Source: CAZUWH01 sp964624075 (GTDB lineage: Bacteria > Pseudomonadota > Alphaproteobacteria > Rhodospirillales > Rhodospirillaceae). Taken from it: a stretch of 51,371 bases of DNA. A program made the translations under genes and the position numbers. Where the stretch lies: assembly GCA_964624075.1 (NCBI GenBank), contig CAZUWH010000020.1, forward strand, positions 1 to 51,371. The letters run 5' to 3'. The notes beneath the pieces were generated by a model. The model did not search any database, was not told the origin of the DNA, and worked only from the letters and a program-made list of their open reading frames with translations. The number at the start of each line of letters is the position of its first letter. Positions within the stretch are counted from its first letter, which is position 1. Of the stretch, positions 16,802 through 26,946 are shown piece by piece.

Positions 16802-17803
16802 TTATTTTCTCCCCCCGTCACGAAGGAGACCGCACACCATAGCATATGGCGACTCTTCGGAGTCTGTCTGACTCTTGCGCAAAGTCTCCGGCACCGCAAA
16901 GTCCTGCGCAACGGCCACGCCTGTCCACACGGCAGCGAGCAGGAAAATGGTCTGCCGATAGATTGGCAGATCCGCAACTGCGGCGCCAGGCATGCCGTGA
17001 ACGATGGCAGCCAGTCACCGGCATGGTCGGCCACGAACGCCGCCAGGGCGTCGCGGGCGATTTTCCTTTCTTTTCCCTGTCACAGCCTTGGTCTGCATCA
17101 CCAGCCGGGCCGCCATGAACTCCAGTTCAGCGGCCACGTGGTCGGTCTTCTCGCCCCCGACCGTCGACGCCGAAAGCGTGATAGAATTCGGTGATATCTC
17201 CCAGGACCGCCCCCTTGTCGCAACGGACGTAGGCGGTTTCGTTGGGTGGACACAGGCTGGCTTGCCCTCGAACAGCCGCACGTATTTCACCGCCAGTTCC
17301 TCCGTCGGTGTCGTTGCGACCGTTCCGGCCAGGGATAGCCCATGGTTGCCGCGGCCGGCATCCCTAGCCACGGGGAATTCCAGGGCCACCGCATCGCTGA
17401 AACGGCTGGTTTCCACGTTGCCCCGTCCAGGAAGGAATCCTCCCATGTCAGCCGTCAGGCAATCGACCGTCCGTCTGTCACGGCCTGAACACCCAGCGTG
17501 CTGATGGTTTCCCTGGCAAGGCCGGGCGTGGTCATCTGTTGCGGCTGAACGTCGACGGACACGACCGGCCATGCCGTCCACGCCTTGTCTAGGGGCGAGG
17601 CAGGCAATTTGACCTTTCATGACCGTGAGGGTGTCGGTCTGCCTGGCCGGCAGAGGAATGAGGGTCCCAGACGGGGGGCGCCACGCCGTCTCGACCGCAT
17701 GGACGGCAGGGACAGCTGCTAACAGCCCGGCGAATAGGTTCATGGCGACAACTATAAAGGGGAAAAGGCGTACAGGCTTTGTCATGGCAGCGGCCTCCGT
17801 CAT
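16802..17803 (-). pseudogene. Heme-b-binding gamma subunit of an NXR/Nar-type enzyme, decayed
   Basis: The third gene of the dead molybdoenzyme operon. Its ATG at 17803 overlaps the beta-subunit stop. It begins MTEAAAMTKPVRLFPF and has a signal peptide ending LLAAVPAVHA. Across several frames I can read AWRPPSGTLIPL, then RFSDAVALEFPV and GNHGLSLAGTVA, which resemble the heme-binding gamma subunit of type II DMSO-reductase-family enzymes (EbdC/SerC/NxrC-like). A further piece, DKGAVLGDITEFYHAFGVDG, is also in a different frame. Frames change at least three times. The 3' end (about 16802, after IFLLAAVWTG) is approximate. The family call rests on context as much as sequence. Confidence 0.6.
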
Positions 17804-18914
17804 GGCGTGTTGTGGCGATAGACGGCGAAGCGTTCGTCGCAGTGGTCGCGGACATAGACTAGCTCGGTGAACGGCACCCGTGCCACCTCCCGGTCCTCGA
17901 CATCCCAACCGATGACGGTCTCCCCTTCCACCTTGAACCTAGTTATGATGCGCGTGCTTGCGCCGAACAGCATCATGGCCCCCAGGGGCTGTTTGTCATC
18001 CTTCAGCATGCGATAGGTCTTGCGTGCCTCTCCACCACGCCCGGACTAGAACATCTGGGTCAGGAACTTTTCGGGCACGCTGAGCGGCGGGATGTAATAT
18101 GAATTGGGGCCGGTAGCGAACTGCGGATAGAGCGGCAGAGCCAGTCTGCGGATGCGCACGATGTAGTCAAGAGGGTTATCCGCGCGCAGGGTATCGGTGG
18201 ACAGAAAGCTGTGCAGACGGATCTTGCCGATGCAGCCTTCCACACACAGCGGCACCTCTCCCTGTTCGAGGCGCAGGTAGCAGCCGATGCATTTTCCGAT
18301 ACCCGGGCCGCTGCGTTGAAAAAGGTCTTCTTATAGGGGCAAGCACGGACGCATTTCTGATAACCGCGGCACCGTTTCTGATCGACAAGAACAACCCCGT
18401 CTTCCTCGCGTTTGTAGATAGCCTTGTGGGGGCATGACGCTAGGCAGGTAGGGCTGCCGCAATGGCTATAGGTATGGGCAAGGTAGAACATCCACATCGG
18501 ATACACTACACCGTTAAAACTTGTGCAGCATTCAACACTTCCCGCGATATCGTCCTCCACCAGGGTTAAGCTAGCGTAATCGGTCATGGCCGAACACGGT
18601 TTCCAGCGGATCGTCGCCTTCGAAGATGGTCCTGGAGGCGAGGCGTTCACCCTCTTACTGCGCCTGCCCCAGATGTTCCAGCAGCTTCAGGTTCAAGCCG
18701 ACCGGATAGCCCTCATAGGGCTTGGTTTCAACATTGTTATAGAAGATGTGTTCCTGTCCCTTGCCGCTGGTCCAGGTTGTTTTGCAGGTGACCGAACAGG
18801 TCTGACAGGTAATGCACCTGTTAAGGTCAAAAATAATGGCTGTTTGCCGCTTCGGCGGTTGGGCCTCATAGAGATAGGCCATCGTGCGCCCGATGGACGA
18901 TTGTTGCGTGCCAT
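17800..18914 (-). pseudogene. Iron-sulfur beta subunit of an NXR/Nar-type enzyme, decayed
   Basis: This is the four-cluster ferredoxin-like subunit that wires the molybdenum subunit to the heme subunit. Pieces in successive frames are: AIIFDLNRCITCQTCSVTCK (first cluster), NVETKPYEGYPVG, then after frame changes and stops SHCGSPTCLASCPHKAIYKR and GVVLVDQKRCRGYQKCVRAC. Further pieces are YKKTFFN, GKIRLHSFLSTDTLRADNP and LALPLYPQF with a YYIPPLSVPE-type motif. The end reads ELVYVRDHCDERFAVYRHN, with the stop at 17800. The ATG at 18914 follows GGAGAGG. Order and spacing match NxrB/NarH-like proteins. Several frameshifts and in-frame stops make it non-functional. Confidence 0.8.
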
Positions 18915-18931
18915 GATGATGGGTCCTCTCC

Positions 18932-21870
18932 TCAAGCCCCAGTCTGGACGAATTTGCCAGCGATGTAGTTCTGAACGACGGACGTTCATAGGTGGGATGT
19001 AAGCCCTGCGCCGCTGGCAGCCACAGGCCGTTGCTACCAAGACCCGGACCCGCCTTTTCCGCCTGGGTGGATGCCGCACCAGCGCCTCGCGGGGGGCACT
19101 GGTCGGGCAGTGGACATCGCGGGCACGAACCCCTGCACCACCCACTGACCAAACAGACCTTTGACGGTCAGGCTGTTGGTCATCCAGGTTGGTTTGATCC
19201 GGCCGCGGGTACAGCTTTGGTAGCTGCTGCTGCGGAACATGGCCTGATAGCTGGTGCCTGGCGCCTTAGCAAGTCCATTGCCGTTTTTTGCTGTATGCCC
19301 GGCATGGGAACTGTAGGTGGCCCCATACATGTTGTGCCACATGCGCGTTACCCCCCCCCTCCTGCGGCGTGCCGGCGTAATAGCGGGCACGGACTAGAAG
19401 CCGGGCTATCTGGTAGGAATCGGGCTTGTTCTGCCAGCTTTTGAACTAATGATCGCGTTGATCGGCGTCTATATACATGTAATAGTAGTACTTAATCCCC
19501 AGATCCTTGGCATCTTTCGGGTTGATGTCAACGAAGGCTTCCATGACGAAGGGCTAACGCCTGTCGGTGCGATACACATCGCTGAACGGGCTGAACCAGA
19601 GGGCGACGATATCAGTATTGACCGGTGTCGTGTAGGTGCCGTTGCTGTATTTTTTAGTGTGGAAAATGAACTGTGAGATCGTTTCAAGCACAAAGTAGTG
19701 TTTTATTTTCAATAATTAATTGACATGGTGACATCATTGTACTTGAATTCAACAAAGCTATCGACCGTGAACACGATATCGGCGTATTCATAGCTCGCCG
19801 TCCACCACCATTCCCTGATGGCAAGCAACTCGACCTTGGGCAGGCCGTTGACCACCACTTCGTAATGGCCCTTGACGTTGCCGATCAGCGAGTTGGAGTT
19901 GGAGACATGGATGAACTTAGTCGGTGCCGACAGGTGGCTTTTGCCGGTCAGAACCGCATTGCCAACTCGCAAAATCCGGTCGCCGTGGTTCCAGTAATGG
20001 ACGCTTTCCGCCTTCCAGCGGAGTTTGACCCGGGCGGGCTTCGCCGGGTCGTTCTCGATGGCAAACGGATCTTCGGCGGCATATTGCGGCAGGCCGTTGA
20101 AGAAAGCGGCGCGGAAGTTGCCGCCGACGCGGCCGATGTTCCGGGTCAGAGCCACGGCCAGAAATACGGCACGATCCTTCAGATCATTGTTGAAAAACTG
20201 GTTCGGCCCCATGCCCATGGCAAAGAGGGTTTTTTCCTTGCCGGGCAAGGCTCCGCACGCCTTCCGCCGGCGCCCAGGTCAGCTTCTCGACATCGGCGGG
20301 CGTGTGGCGCTGCCATCGAGCATCTCCTTCGTCACGTCGAACACCGGCCGGCAGGGGATCGTCCGGCCATCGGCAAGGGTCACTTCCACCGTTCCTTCCA
20401 GGATCTGGTCAAGGCCAAGGGCTAGGAAATGTCGGTCTACCTGGTCGCGGTTGATGGCAACCGAGGCCTTCCGGCGGCTGTCCCAGATGACGTAGTCGCC
20501 CCATTTCCTGCACATACCCTCTGGGATGGGGCAGCCCAGGACTCCTGGGTGCCCTCAGGCAGCGCCTCGCTCTCTTTCAGCACGGTGGTGCCGTTTTTCA
20601 ACTCCACCAGTTTGTAACCGGTGAATACATCGGCGGCCTGCAACAGATCCCCTGTATTCATGCGCACGAGCAATGGCAGGTCGGTGGCACTCTTGATATA
20701 ATCGGCACCACAGAGTTTCTCTGCCATCATCACCTGTGCAAGACCAAGCGCGAGGGCTGGAGTCGTACCAGAGCGGACGATCCGGATCTCGTTGGCCTTG
20801 TTGTAGGTGGCACTGTATTCGGCGGAGATAGCCACCACTTTCGTGCCCTTCAGGCGGGCCTCGCTCAGCCAGTGCCCGTCCGGCATCTTAGTGGTGATCC
20901 AGTTCACACCCCAGACCAGGATCAGATCGGCATGCTCAGCGCACGACAGATCGAAGTCGTTGGTTCTGATGGCCGGTGACCATCGGGTGCCCTGGCGGCA
21001 GGTCGGTATGCCGATGCCGGGAATAATTGTCCCAGCCGCGACCACCGACGGCCTTCTCCGCACCCGTGCCGCGGATCGTGTCGTCAAGAAGCACCATGGC
21101 GTTGGCCATGTGGTACTGGGCGAAGATTACGGATAAATGCCCAAGGCCGGCATGCTACCGCGGAATTTCAGAACTTGTGTGCCGGCGCCGCTGGTTGCCT
21201 CGATCACCAGAGGATCGTACCCTTGTGCCAGAGCAATCTCTGCATACCAGACTCGCCAGGGTAGGTCCTGGCGATGTCCACGGTAGCTGCCGCTTCCAGG
21301 GCAAAGGCTTCTTTCCAGCTCACGGTCGCCCATGTGTCACGGCCACGATTCATATACTTGGGATCGGGTGCACCAGTCTTGGCATCGCGCGGAAAGCTGG
21401 TCTTGGCCCAGGCGAGGAATCTCTGGCGCACCATGGGCCGCTTGACCCGGCGGTCACCATAAAAAGCGCCGCGCCAGTGCTAGACCCTTCTGGCAGCAGC
21501 GTGGGTCTCAGCGGCCGCTTGCGGCCTTGCCATTGAGATCCATTGCCTTGCCGAAACCATAGGTCGGGCCGATTCTCGTGATGACTCCGTTCTTGACAAA
21601 AGAGTTCAATAGATAGTTGTGCGTATCGTTGGGCGCACAAAGAAACGTGAATGCCAAGTCGTGAGCGTATAGATTGCAATAGATCTTTTCCTGGTTACGA
21701 TCCGGGCAGTCCTGTAAGGGACTATCCACGGCCAGAGGCACAAGGTTTCCCATGGCCGCCACGGCGTGTTGCGACAGACACAGGGCCGCACTGCCGGCGC
21801 CGCCAGAGGCCAGGGTTGTTAAAAATCGCCGTCTGCTGAACCCTTGCGGGGATGTGTCTTCCTTCCCCAT
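18932..21870 (-). pseudogene. Molybdopterin catalytic subunit, periplasmic NXR/Nar type, decayed
   Basis: A type II DMSO-reductase-family alpha subunit broken into many frames. It starts with a good ribosome site (GAAGGA) and a Tat signal (SRRRFLTTLASGGAGSAAL). It then reads LCAPNDTHNYLLNSFVKNGV, RIGPTYGFGKAMDLNG and FYGDRRVKRPMVRQRFLAWA, followed by GAGTQVLKFRGSMPALG and WGVNWITTKMPDGHWLSEAR. Later pieces are AEYSATYNKANEI, TPALALGLAQVMMAEKL and GVTRMWHNMYGATYSSHAGH. The end, NYIAGKFVQTGA, stops at 18932. From memory these phrases resemble the periplasmic nitrite oxidoreductase NxrA of Nitrospira-type organisms more than cytoplasmic NarG. The second cluster cysteine expected in the THN-C-LL region reads Tyr here. 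About ten lesions are spread over the gene, including a displaced-frame gap near 21130. Confidence 0.8.
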
Positions 21871-21931
21871 TGTTTTTCCTTCTTCCTGGTTTTTGTCCCT
21901 GCCCGCCAGGGCCCGCGTTATGTCCTGAGAG

Positions 21932-21971
21932 GTTATAGGATGAATGCCCGATGTGAATTGACTTTGGTCAA
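21932..21971 (-). promoter_or_regulatory. FNR/DNR-like box and -10 element upstream of the dead NXR operon
   Basis: TTGACTTTGGTCAA (21958-21971) is a perfect TTGAC-N4-GTCAA inverted repeat, the form recognised by Fnr/Dnr-type regulators. On the minus strand a TATAAC hexamer lies at 21937-21932. If that is the -10, the box is centred about 40 bases upstream of the transcript start, the classic class II activator position. The start codon of the catalytic subunit is at 21870. Two broken Crp/Fnr genes lie on the other side. Confidence 0.65.
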
Positions 21972-22107
21972 GACACGCGCAATACTAATGCGATGGGGTA
22001 TTGGAGAAATCCCTCACGTTTTCGTTTCTAGAGAGAGGAAGGTTGAGCCGCTTGATTAAAAGAAATGATATAAGGCAATGGAACTATCATAGGTCTTTAG
22101 TTGTACT

Positions 22108-22915
22108 ATGCAGGAAAATATTATACCATTGGTAACGGTCGGACGGACAGAGAGCGCCGATCTGATAACAGCCTATATCGCCTGCGGAGCCTATTCTGGC
22201 GTTTCCACCGCCGGACAAGATAATAGGCTTGATGCCGGAACAATCGAACGCCTGCGGAGTTGCCTTTGTTTGCGGTGCTGGATCGGGTCAGGCTTGTCAC
22301 CCTGTTGGAAGGAGCCACGCTCTGCACTGTGCCAAACGTCAGGAGTCGTTGTGTCGATAGGGAGAGCCTGCCGGCCGTTTCTATATCATCTTGAACGATC
22401 GAGGTGCCATTCACCTAGTGGATGGGTCTTGACAGTGAGGCATCCTTTAAGTTGTCAAGCCCGGTGACACCTTTGGTGAGGAAGCCGTGTTCGATCAGGG
22501 CGTTTCCTCCTTTGGCGCCTGGACGATCGATCCGGTCCAGCTGGTCCGGATTCCCGCCGAAACGTTTCTGTAGGCCTTAGCCGCGGATTTTCGATTCGTC
22601 ACTCGTGTCATGGCCAGCATGGAGCAACTCGGCGGCGCACCTGCATTGCCTGGTCAAACAGGTCTAGGAATTGAAACTGAAAAGCACCGTCTGGCCAGCT
22701 ATCTAGCCAGATTGGCGCCTAAAATATCGGGTCCGGTGCACATCACGCTTCCCTATGAAAAAAGCCGTGGCAAGCCAGCTTGGCGTGCAGCTGGCAACTT
22801 TGTCCCGAACACTAGCCAAGTTACACAAGATCGGCGTGCGCGTCTGCAACGATATTTTTATCGTGGAGGATATCATCCGGCTCCGCGCCTTCTGTTACAG
22901 ACCGGATTTTTCTAG
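22108..22915 (+). pseudogene. Crp/Fnr-family regulator 1, decayed
   Basis: Remains of a cyclic-nucleotide-fold regulator with a C-terminal winged helix. Fragments across frames are LPLFAVLDRVRLVTLLEGATL, RFYIILNDRGAIHLVDG, then KPGDTFGEEAVFDQ and WTIDPVQLVRIPAETFL, before TAG near 22572. The DNA-recognition helix region is LASQLGVQLATLSRTLAKLH, ending with RLRAFCYRPDFS and a stop at 22913-22915. The start at 22108 is approximate, since the first 100 bases show no family match. The next regulator begins at the following base. Confidence 0.75.
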
Positions 22916-23649
22916 ATGAAAGATCAGGCCCTTCCATCCCAGGCTCCGGCGACCAGGATCATGAACGCAAGGAACCTTTCTTCCCTTGTCGATTACGAGG
23001 AACTGCGACACTTTGATCTTTTCTCCAACTTCACAAACGATGAATTGCAAATATTACTGCGTGGCATAGTATATAAGACGTACCAGTACGGGAGAATCCT
23101 GTTCATACAGGGGGGCGAGCGGCGTGGCTCTTTCTGGTGTTGAGCGGCTGGATCAAACTGGTCCAGAGGGCGGAAAACGGAGATGAGGGAATCGTCGAGA
23201 TCTTCAAGGCTGGTCAGTCCTTTGGTGAAGCCGCTGTACTGACGATGCGCCCTTTTCCTGTGGGTGTGGAAGTTCTGACCGACAGTTGGCTGATCCAGAT
23301 GGCAAGCGAATCTTTTCTGGCCGAATTGGCCCGGGTCCCGGCGTTGGTATTCAAGGTTCTGGCCAATCTGGCCCGGCTGCACTGACGCCTGATCCAGCAG
23401 CTTGGGGCGTTGCGATTCAAATCTCCTCGCCAGCGGCTCGATTCCTACCTCCTGACACTCACACCATTGACGGAAGGACAGGCCATTGTACGACTGCCAG
23501 AAGACAAGAACGTGATTGCGAGCCAGATCGGCATTTCCGCCGAACGCCTGTCGCGGATCTTGATTTGTTTACGCGCAAACGGGGTACAGTGTCGTGGACG
23601 AGAGGTCGTTCTGGAAAACGTGCATGATCTACACACTTTTTGTGTGTAA
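22916..23649 (+). pseudogene. Crp/Fnr-family regulator 2 (DNR-like), broken
   Basis: Nearly complete but interrupted by two lesions. The N-terminal half reads LRHFDLFSNFTNDELQILLRG. A frame change near 23125 moves the code to LFLVLSGWIKLVQRAENGDE, followed by KAGQSFGEAAVLTM. An in-frame TGA at 23383-23385 (after NLARLH) separates this from RLIQQLGALRFKSPRQRLDS and the HTH stretch NVIASQIGISAERLSRILIC. It lacks the four N-terminal Fnr cysteines, so it resembles the NO-responsive DNR group more than Fnr. Its natural target could be the TTGAC-N4-GTCAA box at 21958, which is inference. Confidence 0.82.
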
Positions 23650-24277
23650 GAGTATGCGATCGCGAACAGCCCTTGCAGCGCAAGTAGCATTGTGCTGCAC
23701 TGGTGCAACGCCAGAGCGGACGTTCTACGCACCAGCCAGGTCGTTAAGACGTTCTTTCCAGCCTGGAATTATGATTAAAATCATTAAATCACGCTGTGAG
23801 ACTGTTGTCCATAGATTATTCCTCTGCTAGTTGTCGAATGTTTTCATGAAGGCAAAGTCCAGGCGCAGGTCGATGAAGGTCACGGGAGCGCCCCCGACGG
23901 TTGTTCAATTCTTTTTCTATCCTCGTTAGAGCTATCCACAGTCCATAGGAATACAGCGTGCAAACAGGGGGACGCCATGATCGAATAGGTGAGTTTTTTC
24001 AGGTACGGGAAACGAGTCATTGATCATGACCGGCCGGGCATTCACCCGCCTTGCGGCGTGCGCCTTTGCAGCCAACACGTCAAGGCATGTACCTATTGAC
24101 TGTAGTATTGTTCTATGATTATATCATTAGATGAAATCCTACTTTACGCTTGGGAGTCTGCTACAATGGTAGGGCTTTGTGGCCTGGAGAGACGATTATC
24201 GCTCGATGCCAAGGCGAGCGGAGGCCGCGCCCAGACGATTCAAGGGAAGCCTTGGTCAATCATAATCAAGGCGAAAA
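23650..24277. other. Gene-poor gap after the regulators
   Basis: About 630 bases with no intact gene, AT-richer in places (23768-23790 and 24095-24140). Apart from the Rpn-like scrap at 23827-23883 I recognise nothing. It probably represents eroded DNA. Confidence 0.4.
23827..23883 (-). pseudogene. Possible N-terminal scrap of an Rpn/YhgA-like nuclease
   Basis: An 18-codon fragment starting with GTG reads VTFIDLRLDFAFMKTFDN and stops. It resembles the start of PD-(D/E)XK proteins of the Rpn (recombination-promoting nuclease/transposase) family, which typically open with FI-x-x-x-x-DFAFKK-x-FG. Nothing else of that protein is visible, so this is weak. Confidence 0.3.
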
Positions 24278-24808
24278 ATGTTATTCTGTCGCGGTGAGCG
24301 CAGGAGTTATCTAATAACAGTCCCCTTCCGAGCGAAGCTGGATCCGAAATGGTTTAAGAGGCTGGCGGCGCTCCTGATAGTCGGGAGTCTGTTGACTGCC
24401 GTCGCGGAGCCCGGGTTCGCCGAACCCAGTTTCAATGCCGTTCATGGTCACTGGTGCGGTGCCGGCAATCGTCTGGGACCAGGAGGGGAGGCGTTTCCCC
24501 CGATCGATCTTCTTGATACCGCCTGCATGCACCATGACATGTGTGTTACCAGGCTTGGATGTTTTAATTGCGACTGCGATAAGATCTTCCTGTATTAGGT
24601 GCTCCACCTGCCCTATCCCGATCCACACCAGGCAACCAAGGCCCGGGCTATCTATGATTCCATGAGCTGGATTCCCTGCATCGGACCTGAAGCCGTGACC
24701 AAGCCACTGTGGTTCTTTGGGCAGTTGTTGGAGGATCTCCATACCGGTGGTCCGCCACCCTGGGATGTATTGCGGCGCTTGTTCTATATGGCCGAGCATC
24801 CATGGTAG
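24278..24808 (+). pseudogene. Secreted phospholipase A2-like protein with an in-frame amber stop
   Basis: The frame reads a basic start and a hydrophobic signal segment (LAALLIVGSLLTAVAEPGFA). A PLA2-type core follows: HGHWCGAGNRLGPGGEAFPP, then DTACMHHDMCVTR, which holds the catalytic His-Asp pair, and CFNCDCD. TAG at 24596-24598 interrupts it. The same frame continues directly as VLHLPYPDPHQATKARAIYD and runs to TAG at 24806-24808. One nonsense codon is thus the only visible lesion in the mature region. The full frame would be about 176 residues. Such enzymes release fatty acids from phospholipids. Recent inactivation or readthrough are both possible; I favour inactivation, given its neighbours. 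Confidence 0.7.
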
Positions 24809-24942
24809 CTGACCCGCAACTATAGTCCAGATATTTTTGAGCCTTGATCGTGACCTCTTCCAGGCGCCGGCGGGCTGCATCCGCGGCCCTTAGCTTGCGC
24901 GCCATTCGGCGCGCGCTGCCGTGGCTGATATTTTAGCGTGTG

Positions 24943-25572
24943 TTATGATTGATACTTAGGAGTATAAGGCATGTCACCTTGAAGGCAGGCCGCAACTAAA
25001 TTACGAAATGCTCTGGTACGATGACTGATAGAGTGTTTTACATGTGGTTCCATCTCGGAAAAAGTGATTGTCTGGCCATCTGGCTGGAAAATTGGATCAT
25101 AGCCGAATCCATTTTCCCCTCGGGGAGGCCATATGATCTTTCCAGCCACGACGCCCTCAAAGCTCTCCGTGTGCCCATCAGGCCAGGCCAAAGCTAGGGC
25201 GCATACGAAACGAGCGGAACGGTCTGCCGCATCGCCCAGTGCGGCATTGACCTTGACCATGGCGGCGGCAAAATTCCGGTCCGGTCCGGCCCAGCGCGCC
25301 GAGTGGAGCCCCGGCGCACCATCCAGAGCTGTGACCACCAAGCCTGAATCATCGGCAAGCGCCGGCAAGCCTGCCGCCGTCGCCGCGGCCAGGGCTTTGA
25401 GAATGGCGTTGGCGGTGAAGACCATGCCGGTTTCCACCGGTTCGGGCAGGCCGAGATCTGCTGCGGCAATGACATCTACCGCAAAAGGGGTGACCAGACC
25501 AGTAATCTCCTGCACTTTACCCCTGTTATGACTTGCCACCACCAGACGCTTCTCGGTCAACCGACGGGCCAT
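24943..25572 (-). CDS. rdgB: XTP/dITP diphosphatase (RdgB/HAM1)
   Basis: A 209-residue house-cleaning nucleotide pyrophosphatase that hydrolyses dITP, XTP and similar damaged purine triphosphates to monophosphates. Motifs are VVASHNRGKVQEI (phosphate-binding start), LPALADDSGLVV, GLHSARWAGPD and GFGYDPIF. A SHR near the C-terminus completes the nucleobase pocket. It lies two bases after rph on the same strand, the usual alphaproteobacterial pairing, and is probably translated from the same message. Confidence 0.95.
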   Translation of the reverse strand: MARRLTEKRLVVASHNRGKVQEITGLVTPFAVDVIAAADLGLPEPVETGMVFTANAILKALAAATAAGLPALADDSGLVVTALDGAPGLHSARWAGPDRNFAAAMVKVNAALGDAADRSARFVCALALAWPDGHTESFEGVVAGKIIWPPRGENGFGYDPIFQPDGQTITFSEMEPHVKHSISHRTRAFRNLVAACLQGDMPYTPKYQS

Positions 25573-25574
25573 AG

Positions 25575-26300
25575 TCAGGTGCCCTCGATTCCCAAGACCA
25601 GACGCTGTACGCAGGCCAGTTCGGCTACCCCTTTCTGCGCCAGATCCAGAAGGTGGTTGAACTGCTCCCGTGTGAAAGGCCGCTCTTCAGCGGTACCCTG
25701 GATTTCGACTAGAGTGCCAGAGGCCGTCAGGACGAAATTGGCATCCGTTTGGGCCGATGAATCCTCGGTGTAATCCAGATCCAGAACCGCCACGTCGTGG
25801 TAAAGACCGCAAGACACCGCCGCCACCTGATCCACCAGGGGAAGCATCGCTAGGATGCCAAGCCGTACCAGACGCTGAAAGGCAAGGTGGAGGGCGACAT
25901 AGGCGCCGGTGATAGCGGCGGTCCGTGTGCCGCCATCAGCCAGAAGAACGTCACAATCAACCTTTATTTGCATCTCGCCCATGGCCTTCAGGCTGGTGAC
26001 TGCCCGCAGCGAGCGACCGATCAGGCGTTGAATCTCCTGCGTGCGGCCGCTTTGCCGGCCACGGGTCGCCTCGCGTTCGGTACGGCTGTGCGTGGCCCGT
26101 GGCAAAAGGCCATACTCGGCCGTGATCCACCCCTTGCCGGTGCCGCGCAGAAAGGATGGCATTCTTTCGTCTACCGAAGCCGTACACAGTACACTGGTTG
26201 CCCCAAAACGCGCCAGGCATGAGCCTTCCGCATAGCGATTGACGTCGGGTTCAAGGACAATGGCACGAAGCTGGTCCGGCGCTCGGCCTGAAGGTCTCAT
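25575..26300 (-). CDS. rph: Ribonuclease PH
   Basis: A 241-residue phosphorolytic exoribonuclease that trims the 3' ends of tRNA precursors. It starts MRPSGRAPDQLR, as the family does. Other family signatures are RFGATSVLCTASVDE, GWITAEYGLLPRATHSR, the phosphate-site region RTQEIQRLIGRSLRAV, and DCDVLLADGGTRTAAITGAY. It forms an operon with rdgB. In many alphaproteobacteria hrcA-grpE is divergent from rph; here the upstream neighbour is instead the hyf-like operon on the same strand, 128 bases away. Confidence 0.95.
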   Translation of the reverse strand: MRPSGRAPDQLRAIVLEPDVNRYAEGSCLARFGATSVLCTASVDERMPSFLRGTGKGWITAEYGLLPRATHSRTEREATRGRQSGRTQEIQRLIGRSLRAVTSLKAMGEMQIKVDCDVLLADGGTRTAAITGAYVALHLAFQRLVRLGILAMLPLVDQVAAVSCGLYHDVAVLDLDYTEDSSAQTDANFVLTASGTLVEIQGTAEERPFTREQFNHLLDLAQKGVAELACVQRLVLGIEGT

Positions 26301-26427
26301 GGTTGCACTCCCGTCCGTGAAGCATGGATGAACATGAATGTATGATAGCGCAGGATGATTCTAGGAAAGATTCAAGGAGGGGGCGGGAGAGACCGGGTCT
26401 CTCCCGCGTTTTGTTTTCTTACCGGTC

Positions 26428-26946
26428 TCATGCCGCCGCTACGAGCAGCGCGAGCAATCCTTCGAGCAGATGGGTTGGGGTCGGCGGGCAGCCAGCCAGG
26501 TGTAGATCGACCGGGATGAAGTCCTCGACCCGCCCGGCTACAGCATAGGAACCGGCGAAGACACCACATCCACAGGCACAGTCCCCTGCCGCCACGACCC
26601 ATTTCGGATCGGGCGTGGATTGCCAGGTGCGGACCAGGGCCTCCCGCATGTTATGCGTCACAGGCCCTGTGACCAGTAGCACATCGGCATGACGCGGCGA
26701 GGCCACGAAACGGATGCCAAATCGCTCCACGTCGTAATAAATATTGTTGATAGCATGAATTTCAAGTTCACATCCATTACACGATCCTGCATCGACCTCA
26801 CGGATGGCAAGGCTGCGACCCAGGTGCCGACGGGCGGTCCTGTCTACGCGCGCACCGAGTTCGGCCAGGGCCTCGGCCGATGGTGCGGGAGAAGGGTTCG
26901 TGTAAGGCCCCTTAAGCAGATTATCGACGAGAAGAGTTTTCCACAT
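26428..26946 (-). CDS. hyfI: Hydrogenase-related complex small subunit (HyfI/NuoB-like)
   Basis: A 172-residue NuoB/HyfI-type protein carrying the proximal [4Fe-4S] cluster. Its ligands are C56 and C59 (AGSCNGCE), C123 (GDCACGCG) and C153 (AGCPPTP). It is the last gene of the six-gene complex and would pass electrons between a soluble donor, perhaps ferredoxin, and the core formed with HyfG. The start at 26946 (MWKTLLVDNLLK) follows AGGGA; upstream codons in frame lack family character. The gap to hyfG is 170 bases, larger than elsewhere in the operon. Confidence 0.9.
   Translation of the reverse strand: MWKTLLVDNLLKGPYTNPSPAPSAEALAELGARVDRTARRHLGRSLAIREVDAGSCNGCELEIHAINNIYYDVERFGIRFVASPRHADVLLVTGPVTHNMREALVRTWQSTPDPKWVVAAGDCACGCGVFAGSYAVAGRVEDFIPVDLHLAGCPPTPTHLLEGLLALLVAAA

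Noticed and set aside
24898..24935. Terminator after rdgB (GCGCGCC/GGCGCGC hairpin)
   Set aside because: Stem is present but no T-tract follows on the minus strand.
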